Positions 9,471 to 21,207 of a DNA stretch of 64,000 bases are shown here, one piece after another. Origin of the DNA: Stereum hirsutum FP-91666 SS1 (taxonomy: Eukaryota; Basidiomycota; Agaricomycetes; Russulales; Stereaceae); assembly GCF_000264905.1 (NCBI RefSeq), contig NW_006763133.1, positions 3,233,152 to 3,297,151 of the forward strand. The letters run 5' to 3'. The notes beneath the pieces are model-generated. The model did not search any database and was not told the origin of the DNA. It worked only from the letters and a program-made list of their open reading frames with translations. The number at the start of each line of letters is the position of its first letter. Positions within the stretch are counted from its first letter, which is position 1. A program made the translations under genes and the position numbers.

Positions 9471-12165
9471 ATGTCCAAGTTTGTTCCCCAGAGCTCCGAT
9501 CAGACGTCCATCGCCACCATCCGGACGCTTGCCGCTGATGTTGTGGGCAAGGCGAACTCCGGCCATCCAGGTTCGTATCGCAGATTTTTCAGCCCTACAC
9601 TGTAATATCTTTCTCATCTACGTCTGACATGTAGGTGCGCCCATGGGCATGGCACCTGTGACCCAGGTCCTCTTCACCCGGTACGCAGTGACCACCGTAG
9701 AGCAAGCTACGGATCATCCTTACGGCTCTTGGTTTGCCCCTATAGGTTCTTCAATGCGAACCCGAAGAGTTCCAAGTGGTTTAACCGTGATCGATTCGTC
9801 CTTTCCAACGGGTCAGTATCATATCCCTCATTACATACAGTATACTGATTCATTTCTTCTCTTAGTCATGCGTAAGTCCCATCGTTGCATCCAGTAATGC
9901 ACAAAAATCAATGGAGATCTAGTTGCGCACTTCAGTATATCACCCTCCATCTCCTGGGATATAAACTTTCCATGGATGACCTCAAGCAATTCCGTCAACT
10001 TGACTCCTTGACTCCCGGTCACCCCGAAGCAGGTCACACCGATGGTATCGAGGTTACCACTGGTCCTCTCGGCCAAGGTATCTCCAACGCCGTCGGCCTG
10101 GCTATGGCTCAGGCGCACCTCGGAGCCGTTTACAACCGCGACGGGTTTTCTCTTGTCGACAACTATACCTATGGTGCATAAATTCGTGCTCTATCGGCAA
10201 ATCTCATTGGTTGACGCGATAATCCAGCTTTCCTCGGTGATGGTTGTTTGATGGAGGGTGTCTCCAGCGAAGCATCCAGTCTTGCAGGCCACCTTCAGCT
10301 CGGTAACCTCATCGCCGTACGTACTCCTGTGCCTGCTCTGCACCCAATTTTCTGACAGGTTCGTTTTGATGTCCAGATCTACGATGACAACCGTGAGTAG
10401 AATATTTTGTTGAAATTCCGCCCCGTCTGATCATATTAAACAGACATCTCCATCGATGGCGACACTGCCGTTGCATTCACTGAGAACGTCGAGCAGCGTT
10501 ATCTTGCCTACGGCTGGCAAGTTCTCCACGTTGCTGACGGTGACCAGTGAGTGCGCTTTACGGTCTTGAAGTCGACCGTAAACATAATTTCTCCTATTCT
10601 CAGTGACTTGGAGGCTATCTACAACGCCATTGCAGCTGCTCGTGCGGAGAAGAACAAGCCTACGCTCATCCGTCTCACGACCACGATCGGCTATGGCTCT
10701 AAGCAGCAGGGCACTCACGGTGTCCACGGTGCTCGTAAGGGTTCTCTGCCGCTATATCATCTCCGCCAGCTTTAACCCCTTCGTTCACTAGCCCTCAAGG
10801 CTGATGACCTCGCAAGCCTCAAGACTGCCGTTGGCTTTGATCCCAACACCTCCTTCTACGTCCCCCAGGAGGTCTACTCAACCTGGGCTGAGGTTGGGAA
10901 GCGAGGTGCCGAGCTCGAATCCAAGTGGAATGCCCTTCTGACCTCCTACAAGCAAAAGTACCCTTCCGAGCACGCTGAACTTAGCCGTCGTATCGCCGGC
11001 GAGCTCCCCGCGGGCTGGGAATCCAAACTCCCCACTTACAAGTCCACTGATGCCGCCCAAGCTTCTCGCAAACTCTCCGAAATCGTCCTCACTGCCATCA
11101 CCCCCTTCATCCCTGACTTGTTCGGTGGTTCTGCTGATCTTACGGGTAGCAACTTGACCAGGACGAAGACCATGATCGATTTCCAGCCCGAGAACACTGG
11201 CCTTGGTTCGTACAAGGGCACATACGTTCGTTATGGTGTCCGTGAACACGGTATGGCAGCCATTGCCAACGGTATCGCCGCCTACGGCGGTATCGTCCCC
11301 TTCGTTGCCACCTTCTTGAACTTCGTCTCTTACGCCGCCGGTGCCGTCCGTCTCTCCGCATTGACGGGCCACCAAGTCATCTGGGTCGCCACTCACGATT
11401 CCATCGGTCTCGGCGAGGATGGTCCCACTCACCAGCCTATCGAAACCGCCATTCACCTCCGTGCCATTCCCAACCTCGCGTTCTGGCGCCCGGCAGACGG
11501 TAACGAGACCTCCGCTGCCTACCTCGTCGCACTCCAGTCGAAGCACACGCCCTCCGTGTTGTCGCTCTCCCGCCAGAACCTGCCCAACCTCGAGGCCTCG
11601 AGCATCGAGAAGGCCGCCAAGGGTGGTTATGTTGTGCATGAGGTTGAGCAGGAGGACCTGACGATCGTGTCGACCGGAAGTGAGGTCAGCATTGCGTTGG
11701 AGGCAGCGGCCAAGTTGAACGAGCAGGGGATCAAGACCAGGGTCGTTTCTCTGCCGTGTTGGTTGACCTTCGACCAGCAGCCAGAGGAGTACAGGTTGAG
11801 CGTGTTGAGGAGTGGTGCTCCCATCCTCTCGCTCGAGGCTCTTTCGGTCAGTCCGCTCTTGGCTTTGACCTGCATGTGTACTTATAACGCGTTCGGTTTT
11901 AGACTGCTGGTTGGGCCAAGTACAGCCACGAGCAGTACGGCTTGCCCGCCTGGGGTGCCTCGGGCCCCTACAAGAAGGTCTACGAGAAGTTCGGTATCAC
12001 TGGCGACAGTACGTTCTCCACCTGACAGGTCTCCCGCTGTGAATATATGCTCACCCCTCATCTTCACTCGTAGACATCGCCGTTTACGGCAAGAAGGTCG
12101 TCGACTTCTACAAGAAGAAGGGTGGCGAGGTCGTTTCTCCCCTCGTCAAGGCCTTCTATCTCTAA
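9471..12165 (+). CDS. tkl1: Transketolase
   Basis: Thiamine-diphosphate enzyme of the non-oxidative pentose phosphate pathway, moving two-carbon units between sugar phosphates in the cytosol. The gene has an intron-rich 5' half (first exons 9471-9570 and 9635-9680) and one long 3' exon. Motifs appear in the expected order: [34 protein letters not shown], the ThDP site [13 protein letters not shown]...IYDDN, then GTHGVHG. The second half shows [38 protein letters not shown] and [13 protein letters not shown]. The C-terminus is [37 protein letters not shown]. Length is about 680 residues, normal for the family. The start at 9471 gives [11 protein letters not shown], matching homologues. Confidence 0.97.
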
Positions 12166-12689
12166 ACCATTCACTTTCGGGCCCCTTCGAAAGGCTTTGT
12201 ATCCGGGTTGATCGCCAATTTCTTGCATATGTGACACGATAGAGTAAAGAATAGAAGTAGATGTAGGAACGTTTAGTGTTTGTAATATGCAGATGTTTAC
12301 GAATGGCATAACTACAAACAAAGGCGCCAGATAGAGTGCGTCCTTGGAGAATGAGCACTGGCTGTGAATGGCGATTGTAAGCCCCATAATGGGCAGTGGG
12401 TTAGTGGGAAGGATAGAACTTTGTGGCTCACTGCGCGCAATTGATGACCAAAAGACAGTTGTTGGCTTCCTCGTCGAGCTCCCCAGCGTTCGCGACATAC
12501 TCTTTCATGAGTGTATACTTAAGTTAGTAGGCAATGTACTGTACAACATATTCTGCATGCAATCCCGCCACACGAATTTCAAATCGTCGCCGCACGACGC
12601 GTACACGTGCAATTTGCGTGCCCAAGTTGATCACCGCGTCTTGACCGCGTCAGCTATGCTACATCTTCTTCTTTATCACCGTCACACCA
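12166..12689. other. Intergenic region between transketolase and helicase
   Basis: Holds the transketolase 3' flank and the helicase promoter. A plus-strand open frame from 12368 runs across it into the helicase in another frame and is a chance reading. Confidence 0.55.
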
Positions 12690-15033
12690 ATGTCTACTTT
12701 CCTAGGATATGCAGTGAGTTGTCTACTAGTACACTTCACTTATTACTGACTGTAGGCAACAGATACGAGCAGCTACAGGCAGAACTTCATTTCTATCCAG
12801 ACTCGCCACTGCCAGATGCCGCGCCACTGGTCTCCCTCTACCGGCTTTCGCCCATACGAGGGCGAGTCGCTCATTCACGCCCTCACCAGAGCAGAAAAAG
12901 ATATCGGTGCTTTCTCGTACTCAGAACGTTGTCGTATCTGCTCGCCCAGGCGCAGGAAAAACTGCTACAGCCGAAGCCATTTCCGTCGCTAATTCTGGTC
13001 AGCGCATAGTCATCCTCACCTTCTCTAAACAGCTTCAGTCGGAGACCGCACGTCGTCTGAGACCCCACGAGAATTGCGAGGTCTCTACATTCCACGGAAT
13101 GGCTGGCAAACTGTTCTCCGCTGTAGTATATGATGACAAGGAACTGCGCCGCTTCAGACGAGAGGGAAAGATACCGGTGTGGACAGACAGGCCTTACGAC
13201 ATCATCATTCTAGACGAGCTACAAGACTGTTCAGAGTTACTATTCTGGTTCATTTGCGCCTTCATCTCGACTATGACACGTGCCGCCGGTGGACGTGCTC
13301 CTCGAATTGTGGCCCTTGGAGATGAGCGGCAGGCCATCCACAGCTTTCGCGGCGGCGATGCTCGTTTCCTTAGCCTCTCCTCCTATATAATGGGGGAAAT
13401 ATCGCCTTACTCGTGGACCGAGCAACCTCTCAGTACGAGCTTTCGGCTCTCCCATGAGACTGCACGTTTCGTGAACGGAGTCTTTCTCGGTGGTGAACCC
13501 TATCTAGCTGGCTCCCACAACGGCCCGATGCCAATATATGTGCACGTTAACTCATTTCAAGAGCGTTTAATCGCCCGAGAGCTAGCCCCTCTCATAAGAC
13601 GTTATGGTCCCGAGCGAACGGCGGTTCTCGCTCCGTCCGTGGCACGTAGCGACGTAGTCTCTCGGTTCACGAATTTATTGTCCAGTGTCTACAAGTTCGG
13701 GGTCGCCGATCCAACCTCAGAGGAGGGGCCTCTCGACGACCTCGTACTCGAGGGGAAAATCTCAGTTTCTACATATCACCAGTTTAAAGGGAAAGAACGC
13801 GATCTGGTTATAGTCTATGGCGTCGATGCTTCTTACTTCAAGTACTATGGACGTGATTTACCGGTCGACATTTGCCCCAACGAGATCTTTGTAGCACTCA
13901 CTCGCGCAAAAAAACAGCTCGTCGTCTTGCATGACCAATCACAGGAACCATTGCCGTTCCTCTCCCTTGCTCAGCTCTACGAGACAGGACGCTACATCAG
14001 TCTCGTCGCTCGCGACATGAAGGAGGCACCACTTCAGAAAGTTTTCTCTCCCAAAACAGTCCGTGTATCAGAAATAGCTCGCCATGTCCCAGATCAAACT
14101 CTCGAAGCCATCGTTGAAACTCATCTACAGATCACCCGAGTCAATATATCATCACCACCACCCGAACATATTGTTGCTCCCGACAAGGTACTTACAGACT
14201 CGACCCCTGGCAGAGAACGCTACGAGGCCGTAAGCGACCTGAACGGTCTTGCCGTCGTCGCGGCATGCGAGTACACACTCTCCGGCACGCTCTCTACCCT
14301 TGGTTATACAGCCGATAATACCCCTCACTGTGATGTTGCCTCCGACAAGCAACAATTTGCAGCTTGGCTTTGCCGTAAGGCGTGTGTATACGCTGGAAAG
14401 CAGTCAGGATATGAGTCGAGGATACTACAGATGGAGCATCACCCGTTTGATTGGTGTGGACAGGGCCTCGACGCTGCAAGGATGAGACTCGAGGAGCAGT
14501 TAGCAGGAGCGGGCCTGAGATTGAGATTCGAGGCTAAATTGATGGAAAGGGGAGTCACGATGACTGGTGGGGATTCAGAAGTGGAAAAGCCAGAAACAGA
14601 CATCCTTGGACATGCGGATATCATTCAGTATGGGGGCGATCCAACTTCTGGTGAAACTGGCGCGGCTTCCACGGCAAAAGCGACGGCGTCGTCGTCGAAA
14701 GAACACCAGGAAGAAGTTACGATCTGGGAAATCAAATTCGTGTCGAAGCTGACCCTCGAACACGCTGTTCAAGCATCGATCTATGGCTATCTTTGGTCCG
14801 TCGAGCACAAACATCCCACCCTGCCACACATCGTGCTCTTCAATACCCGCGACGGTAATAAATGGGAGATAAATGCTTATGAAGGCGTTGTTGGCGTGAG
14901 GAAGCTTATCGAAGAGGTATTGAGAGTGAAGTACACGAGTAGGGTTACGGAGACCACTGACGCGTTCTTGATAAAGTGTTCCAAGGTAAGGGAGGAGGTC
15001 CGAAAGTCTGGCACGACGGATAGGATATCTTGA
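12690..15033 (+). CDS. SF1 (UvrD-like) helicase with PD-(D/E)XK nuclease, probably mitochondrial
   Basis: Exon 1 is 12690-12713 and exon 2 is 12763-15033, giving 764 residues. Helicase motifs are in order: Walker A ARPGAGKT, motif Ia TFSKQ, TFHGM, Walker B IILDELQD, motif III ALGDERQAIHSFRGGD, motif V STYHQFKGKERDLVIVYG and motif VI VALTRAKKQLVV. Near the C-terminus, GHADIIQ, WEIKF and QASIYGYL fit the D...(D/E)XK...QxxxY nuclease pattern of the RecB/MGME1 class. The N-terminal 45 residues hold many Arg, Ser and Ala and no acidic residue, as in a mitochondrial presequence. The helicase frame is reached only if the AG at 12761-12762 is the acceptor; the AG at 12754-12755 gives a short product. 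A role in mitochondrial DNA upkeep is inferred. There is no ATG in the helicase frame close to the Walker A motif. Convergent with the MFS gene. Confidence 0.85.
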
Positions 15034-15246
15034 ACAGCAGATATGCCTGGATACTCTACTCTATTGAGGTTGCCCGAAAAATGACCCTCGCATGGGATCA
15101 CCAAATAACTGTATGTATCGCCGTAACACAGCGCAACCTACAAAATGTCGTTACTATGTTCAAATCGGGTTTCGTTCAATACCTACGGAGGTAATTGTGG
15201 TATCCTCCCCGCACTAAGTACTACGGTATACGACCTTTTGTCACGA

Positions 15247-17799
15247 TTATTCCGGCTCTTTCTCCTTCTCTCTCACCGTTGTCGTCTGCGACGATGCCCA
15301 CGTCCCAGGACCATCCGACGGATCTGACTCTGGCTCCTTCCACGCAAACTTCGACTTCCCCCTCAACCACTTCCCATACCTCTGAAGAATTAAGTCATAA
15401 TTAGCGAATTCGGAAGTTTCGCACCTTAGTTACTGGCATTTGAGGCACTAGATTTCAACTCTACTGACCTTGAACAAGACGGGAACTGGTGCACACACTA
15501 CCGCTAAAAGTGCAAATACAGTACATCCCCATTGGTCTCCTAATGCCCTGAACATCACCGGACTGAACAGCGGGAAGGCAAGCGCAAACAACGATCGTAA
15601 AAGGACGGTGGCTGCGATGGCAGACGCAAAGTAAATGGTGTACGCGTCCATCATGTAGGCCGTGAGGGATTGAAGGATGAACGCTATAGCGGCACCAATA
15701 GGGATACCGCCGAGAATAGGAACGATCCAGTGAATGGAGGGGAACGTCGTCCTGGTCATTGATGAGAAGTTTCGGCAACAGGGCATCAATAGATGTTGAA
15801 TAAGCGGAGAAAAATATTGTACATACCATGCGAACCAAAAGAGGCCGAGTGGTAAAAGTACACCACCTGCCATAGAGAGATATAGCCGTCTAGGGTTGTA
15901 GCATATGTCATTGCTCAGTACCATGTATAGAGTAGCATAGAGCCTACGCTTCAGGTGGAGCCTGTCCCCACGGACTCTTCGCCATGGCTCTCCAATAAAG
16001 CACATTCTGGAGGGGCGCCATTGCTGTCCCTACCAATACACCTGTCCCGATACCTAAAAAGGCCAGCCCGCCCTCGCCTGCATTGAATCCGCGGTGCTCC
16101 TGGAATACAATAGGGAAGGCAGAGAATTGGGCGTATAGAGTGGCATAAGTGATAGATATGTAGAGGGCGGTGACGGCGACAATAGGTTCTGTCACCATGA
16201 ACCCTAGATATTTGAGCGTCCGGAGTCTTCGGGGTGAGTATCCCGTACATATTGAGATTCTTATAAAAGGACATACGGAAAGGTCGAGTTAAGTTGACTC
16301 TCATGATGTCCTTGAAAGACATATGCCGCTTCATGTCATATGCAGTGATATATTTCACAGAACCTCCGGACTCCTTCTCCAGTCTTCTCGCTCGTCTTCT
16401 TAAAAGAACGGGGCCATACTGAACAAAGGCTTCAGAATCTGGACTGGTTATTAGACAATGATAGAAAAAGGGAGCGTACAGTCTCGGGAGTGACAACGAC
16501 ACCGTATACAAAGTTGACCGCAGAAAGGATAAGCATAAGCCAGAAATTAAACCTCCAACCTAGTTTTGGATTCTGTGCCACAAAACCACCGACGATGGGT
16601 CCAATCACTTTCAAGTATGGTGTCAGAAATCTACCAGAGGTGAGTTCTGCAGACGGACGTACCAGGGCCCAAGTATGGCGCTGTACTGTATATCGCTGAA
16701 GCAATGCCTCGCTCCCGAGCATTAAATATATCCGCGATAGCTCCTCCCGCATTTGTGAGTGCTAGCGGTGGTCAAGTCAGCGTCATCGCAGATTAAATTG
16801 AATTTTAGAGTACAGCGCAGTGCTTCAAGCTCTAAACCAATATTTGTACCAAAAAACTCGAGGTGAGGATCTCGGCATGTCCTCCTTTGTACATGAAACC
16901 TTTTTTTCCACACAAGTCTGAATAAGACTCACGCGAAGAGCCAAAAATACCAGCCAGCAGACGAGTAGCAAGGATAGCTGCAACATTATGACCAAGTGCC
17001 CCACCGAGATGAAAGAGCATATATGTGGAGAAGGTGAAGATAAATATGCGGCGCTATGTAAACCATTAGTATACCCTAGTAGGCCCTAGAGGATGTTCAA
17101 AGAAAACCGATGGAACTCACTCTTCCATACATCTAATTCAACCACCTCATCAGCCAGACCGTACCCCGGTGTTTATATCATGATGTCACTACTCACCTCG
17201 CTCAACGGGGCAAAAAGTAGCGGGCTTGGCTTTCATCGTCAATAAACATATTCAAACGATAGCGATAGCTAGAGAACACCCACCCACACCCAAATCCAAG
17301 TACGTAGAGAGATATACCTAAAACGACCACCTCCTCTGACATCGGTATGTCTTGTCTCAGGAACTCCATTCCTCCGCTGTAGGATGAGCTAGAGAATGAT
17401 ACGGTCCATGTCCCGAGCGCTAGCTGTGACTTGATGTTCAGAATCTAGGCCGGAGAGCGGCGAAGACTCAGAGCTGACCTGGGAAGTAATCAACCATTTT
17501 CTTCTAGTCGGCCAATTATACGGATTCTCCGGGTCACCTAAGTCCCAGTCCACGAGGTATGGGTCTGCAATTGTACCCCTTCCAGGATATTGCGACGGCG
17601 GTGGCGGTCGTCGCTGAGTATCCTCAGTTGGTAGAGTCGAGTCCCATTCCACATGCCGTCCGCTCCGGGCTCCAGGGCTGTTTACAACATCGTCTGAGCT
17701 GGGACGAGGCACAATTGTAGGCAGCTCTGAGACGGCGGAACTAAGAACTGCAGTAGGGCTGGGATGCTCCCTGCTCAAGAACGATTGTGTCTCATTCAT
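15247..17799 (-). CDS. MFS transporter (DHA1 drug/polyamine type)
   Basis: Multi-exon gene; exon 1 is 17799-17479 and exon 2 begins at 17423, giving the first membrane segment LALGTWTVSFSSSSYSGG. The N-terminus is a long Ser/Pro-rich cytosolic tail ending in DWDLGDPENPYNWPTRRKW, the signature leader of the fungal DHA1 multidrug/polyamine group. Later exons encode LGGALGHNVAAILATRLLAG, IGPIVGGFVAQNPKLGWR, a cytosolic loop (RRRARRLEKESGG), VTALYISITYATLYAQFSAF and a final bundle with LGGIPIGAAIAF and MMDAYTIYFASAI. The tail RYGKWLRGKSKFAWKEP is usual for the group. About twelve membrane spans are expected. It should export drugs or polyamines across the plasma membrane by proton antiport; substrate unknown. 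The ATG at 17799 is the first in frame. Confidence 0.9.
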
Positions 17800-20700
17800 T
17801 CGACAGTAGTTTACTGACACGATAGCTGTGCGGGTATAATTGTCGGTTTTATTAGCTTTCTTCCAGAGCCCAGCACTCGGACACCTACCTATACAACTTG
17901 GTCCACAGAAAAACCTGGAGGAAACTTTGAAACAAAAACCGTATTTCGTACAAGCAGGCTAGGAGACCGACTGGTGAGCTTGGTCCCTTAGGCTGACACT
18001 GGCAGTGGTCGGTAGGTGACAGGGAAGAAGAGCGTCGACATCGTGTTCTCTCGTCATCGGAACGTATTTATATGTTTCACCGGCTTGGTCGCCCTACTGA
18101 CCCGGCTTCAGGTCCTTATGCGATATTGTGCGATGAGATACGTTTATAACAGCGTGAAAAGGCGTCTCACAGAGCGGGTTCGAAGGCCTGCCGCCGGCTG
18201 CATCGGCCGATTCCTAGGGTGCCACAGTTTGGCCACAATCGGGGACGTGCACGTGGCCACTCACACTCTGAACAAGTTCAACTTCAAGTCATCAGGGAAA
18301 TCCTGAAAAGCGGACCAGGCAAGGTCCTAGCCCGACGAGTCGAAACATGGGAGGCAACGGAAAAAAACCTAGCATCATCTCATACAACGACGGCGGAACG
18401 GAACCTCGGGAGGTCGGTCCAGGTCAAGTAAACCCTCCAGATGTAAGTCCGACCAGGATGTGTTGGTGTTGTCTGTCATTGCCCGTCAGATGATGACTGG
18501 CCAGGGAAGACCATGTGAACCCATTTTACTGAGGCATGGCCAACGCAAACCATTATGGAGGTCGCATGGCCATGGATGGTCATGGATGGTCGTTTTCTCT
18601 CCATGGTGGCACAAAAACTCAAGATACGAATAATTATAAATTTCGATATTACTTCCAATGGTTGAACGCTCACGCTAACGCCGCAGTCGGCTGTCACAAT
18701 AATGATAAAAATTATATATTATCTGTAGCAAAACAAGTACAAGGTACACTACGGTAAAGGTTCTCAATAGGAAACAAGGGGCGAGATCAAGCACTGGGAC
18801 AAATACACAGAGGCAGCCATAGCACAAGACCAGAGTTTGCCACGAAATCCAAAGGCAGACGAGCCCGAGCAAAGCCCGAGAGAAACTGGCCCTAACTTGC
18901 TTACAGTCAAGTGCTGTTGTCGCCAGAGCAATTATCAACACTGGAATAATGGCCTGAAGAAAAGCAAGGGAAAGTCGACGAGCAGAGCGCGAGTATATAT
19001 ACTCACTCGCGTTCCGGAGCATCGAGGAGGAGGTCAAGATCCGGAAATCCTAGAACGGGCTGAGACTTACCGAGACCGGACCGAGGCAGGACCACCTTCG
19101 GACCTCTTCCTACTAGAGAGCGTGAAATCGTCCAAAATCGAAACTCAAAAGCCGAGACTGGAACGGTTGATGCTCCAAACTCAGTGGTGAGCGCTCGTGC
19201 CGGTGGAGCGAAACTCGATTGAGTTTCGCTCTAATCTCCGAGTTTAGATTCTCGCCGATTTCACGGTCTCCACTGTTCCGATTGGATGATGCGCCGGTAC
19301 AGGGAACGTTAGTCATCTTCGATGCCGTCGACAAGCAGCAACATTTTACTACTCTGCACCGTAGCAGAACGCGGGGCTAGGCTGTGAGCCATGTCACCAG
19401 GTAAAATATCTCACACGAAGACCCAAGAGGTTTCCTATTACCGTTGAAGATCTAACGGCAGCCACAAAGAGCAGCCACAGACGCGTAGATTGCATGCAAA
19501 TAAAAGAATGGGATGCGGCTGGTGAGTTCCGGACAACATGCCTTGAGAGTGACCTTTTGTGGTCGTGCGGTGTTTTGCCCTGTTCATCGGTATATAGTCT
19601 TGGTGCTATGCTGAACTCCAGTGAGCACACGAGGTCATAATGGCGAAACAACAACCTTCGGAGTCCATGTTTGACCAGCAAGGCGTGCGATGACCTCCAG
19701 TGTCCATCACCACAACAGGATGGGAATTCCCGGGGCCACCGGAGGTCATCGCTGCCCGGCGATATCCTTTACGTTCGGCGAAGACCATCCCTCCCAGCCA
19801 ATCTCAGATTTTTGGGATTCCTGAGATGTCAAGCTCGACCAATCATCGATCCCCTTGTTCAAGGCCCTTGCACTCTTTCGTGAGCTCGTCGCATAGATAT
19901 TTTCTTGCAATTTTCCCTTGAGCTGCTAGTAGTTATCATGGTGTACTTATCATTAACTCCTCAGACTTCCAACGACATCCAAACGACATCAGAGCTCGAG
20001 CTGACTTCAATTCGAGTCTCCTCCGAGTCCTCATTGGGGCAGCTCATTGTCCTCTCGAGCGCTCTCTGATACTTATCTGGAGTTCACCGCATAAGTCCTG
20101 GTACACTCACTTACCTGATGTGACCCCCTCTTTGATGGGAGGGTGTTGTGACCTGTCAACTACTCGTTTTTCCACTCGCGTTCTCACTTCAGCTTGCCGA
20201 TCAGCGCGAACTTGTTCGATTGAGCTGGGTCTCCATCATGACTTGACGCGCCGCTTCTTGTGTGATATTTGTTCCGTGTCTGTCTCTCTTCCTCTCTGTC
20301 CGTTAGGGTATTTGAAAGACAGTGCCTTAAACCGAATCAGGGCCCTTCTTCCTGTTCCACTTCACGGCTCCGATTTCTATGCTCGGATTCATTTAGGATG
20401 GCTCTTTTACTGTATCGACACGCCGCTCACAGATTAATCACGAAGCTGCCAAACATGGACATACGTCAAACACTCGACCTAATCGAGAACACCGTCTTCT
20501 CGGTTTCCTCGAAACTAGTGCATTCCACGCATACAGTGTCTCGGACATGATCTCTGTATCATGCGCTCATTGTTCCCTTTGAGCGGTATATGGAGGTTGA
20601 TGGCTTCAAGTTGCTCTTCTTCGAGATCCAAGTTTCCTCTTCACCCCCACTTTCACCCCTCCCCCCCTCTCCCTCTTAAGTTCCTGTCTAGTCTGTTTTT

Positions 20701-21207
20701 TTTTTCGATGCTGACCGCCTTCCATCGTCTTCGCTAACAGACCCGTGTCACGCCCCTCATCCCATACGGTGGCCTCTTTGCTCCCCACAGTGGTCCCTCA
20801 AGTCCGCGATCACTACCTGTTATACTTAAGTTCCAGTCCTCGATACGCTCTCGGGGCATTCGATGCTGTGCCGGTGGTAAAGTAACGCAAAAAAGACGTC
20901 TGTATTGAGAGGTGTGCGGTATATGAACTCGAACTAAGAATAAGCGACTAAGTAGCAGAAAGTGTACGCGTAGATTCAGAGGTGGTAATAAAACAATAGA
21001 CGGAGAAGGAATAAAGATACAGTACTTATGCAAGCAAGAGAAAATGCTCTCCGCGCAATTTGATAACTGATAACGCAACAAATATCCGGAAGGACTGAAG
21101 GACCGAGAGCCAAGTAAACAAAACATAACAGGAGGGAGGGGGAAAAAGCATAGAAAACCAATGGACTCGGAGATGATACAGAAAAGAAAAGAATAGGGTG
21201 GGTTGAA
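17800..21207. other. 3.4-kb stretch without a recognisable gene
   Basis: Contains the MFS promoter at its left and the 3' flank of the F-box gene at its right. Several short open frames exist. One on the minus strand (19037-18675) is hydrophobic, but none shows a known motif or a spliced continuation. A small ATGGATGGTC tandem lies near 18570-18592 and a perfect inverted repeat at 19206-19231. Confidence 0.5.
19206..19231. repeat. Perfect 11-bp inverted repeat with 4-bp spacer
   Basis: GAGCGAAACTC is followed by GATT and then the exact reverse complement GAGTTTCGCTC. It is isolated in the gene-poor stretch and could be a protein-binding palindrome, a hairpin or chance. Confidence 0.8.

Noticed and set aside
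12368..13009. 213-codon plus-strand open frame over the helicase 5' end
   Set aside because: It overlaps the helicase in another frame and shows no motif.
18675..19037. Hydrophobic 120-codon minus-strand frame
   Set aside because: It has membrane-like composition but no spliced continuation or recognisable pattern; chance seems more likely.
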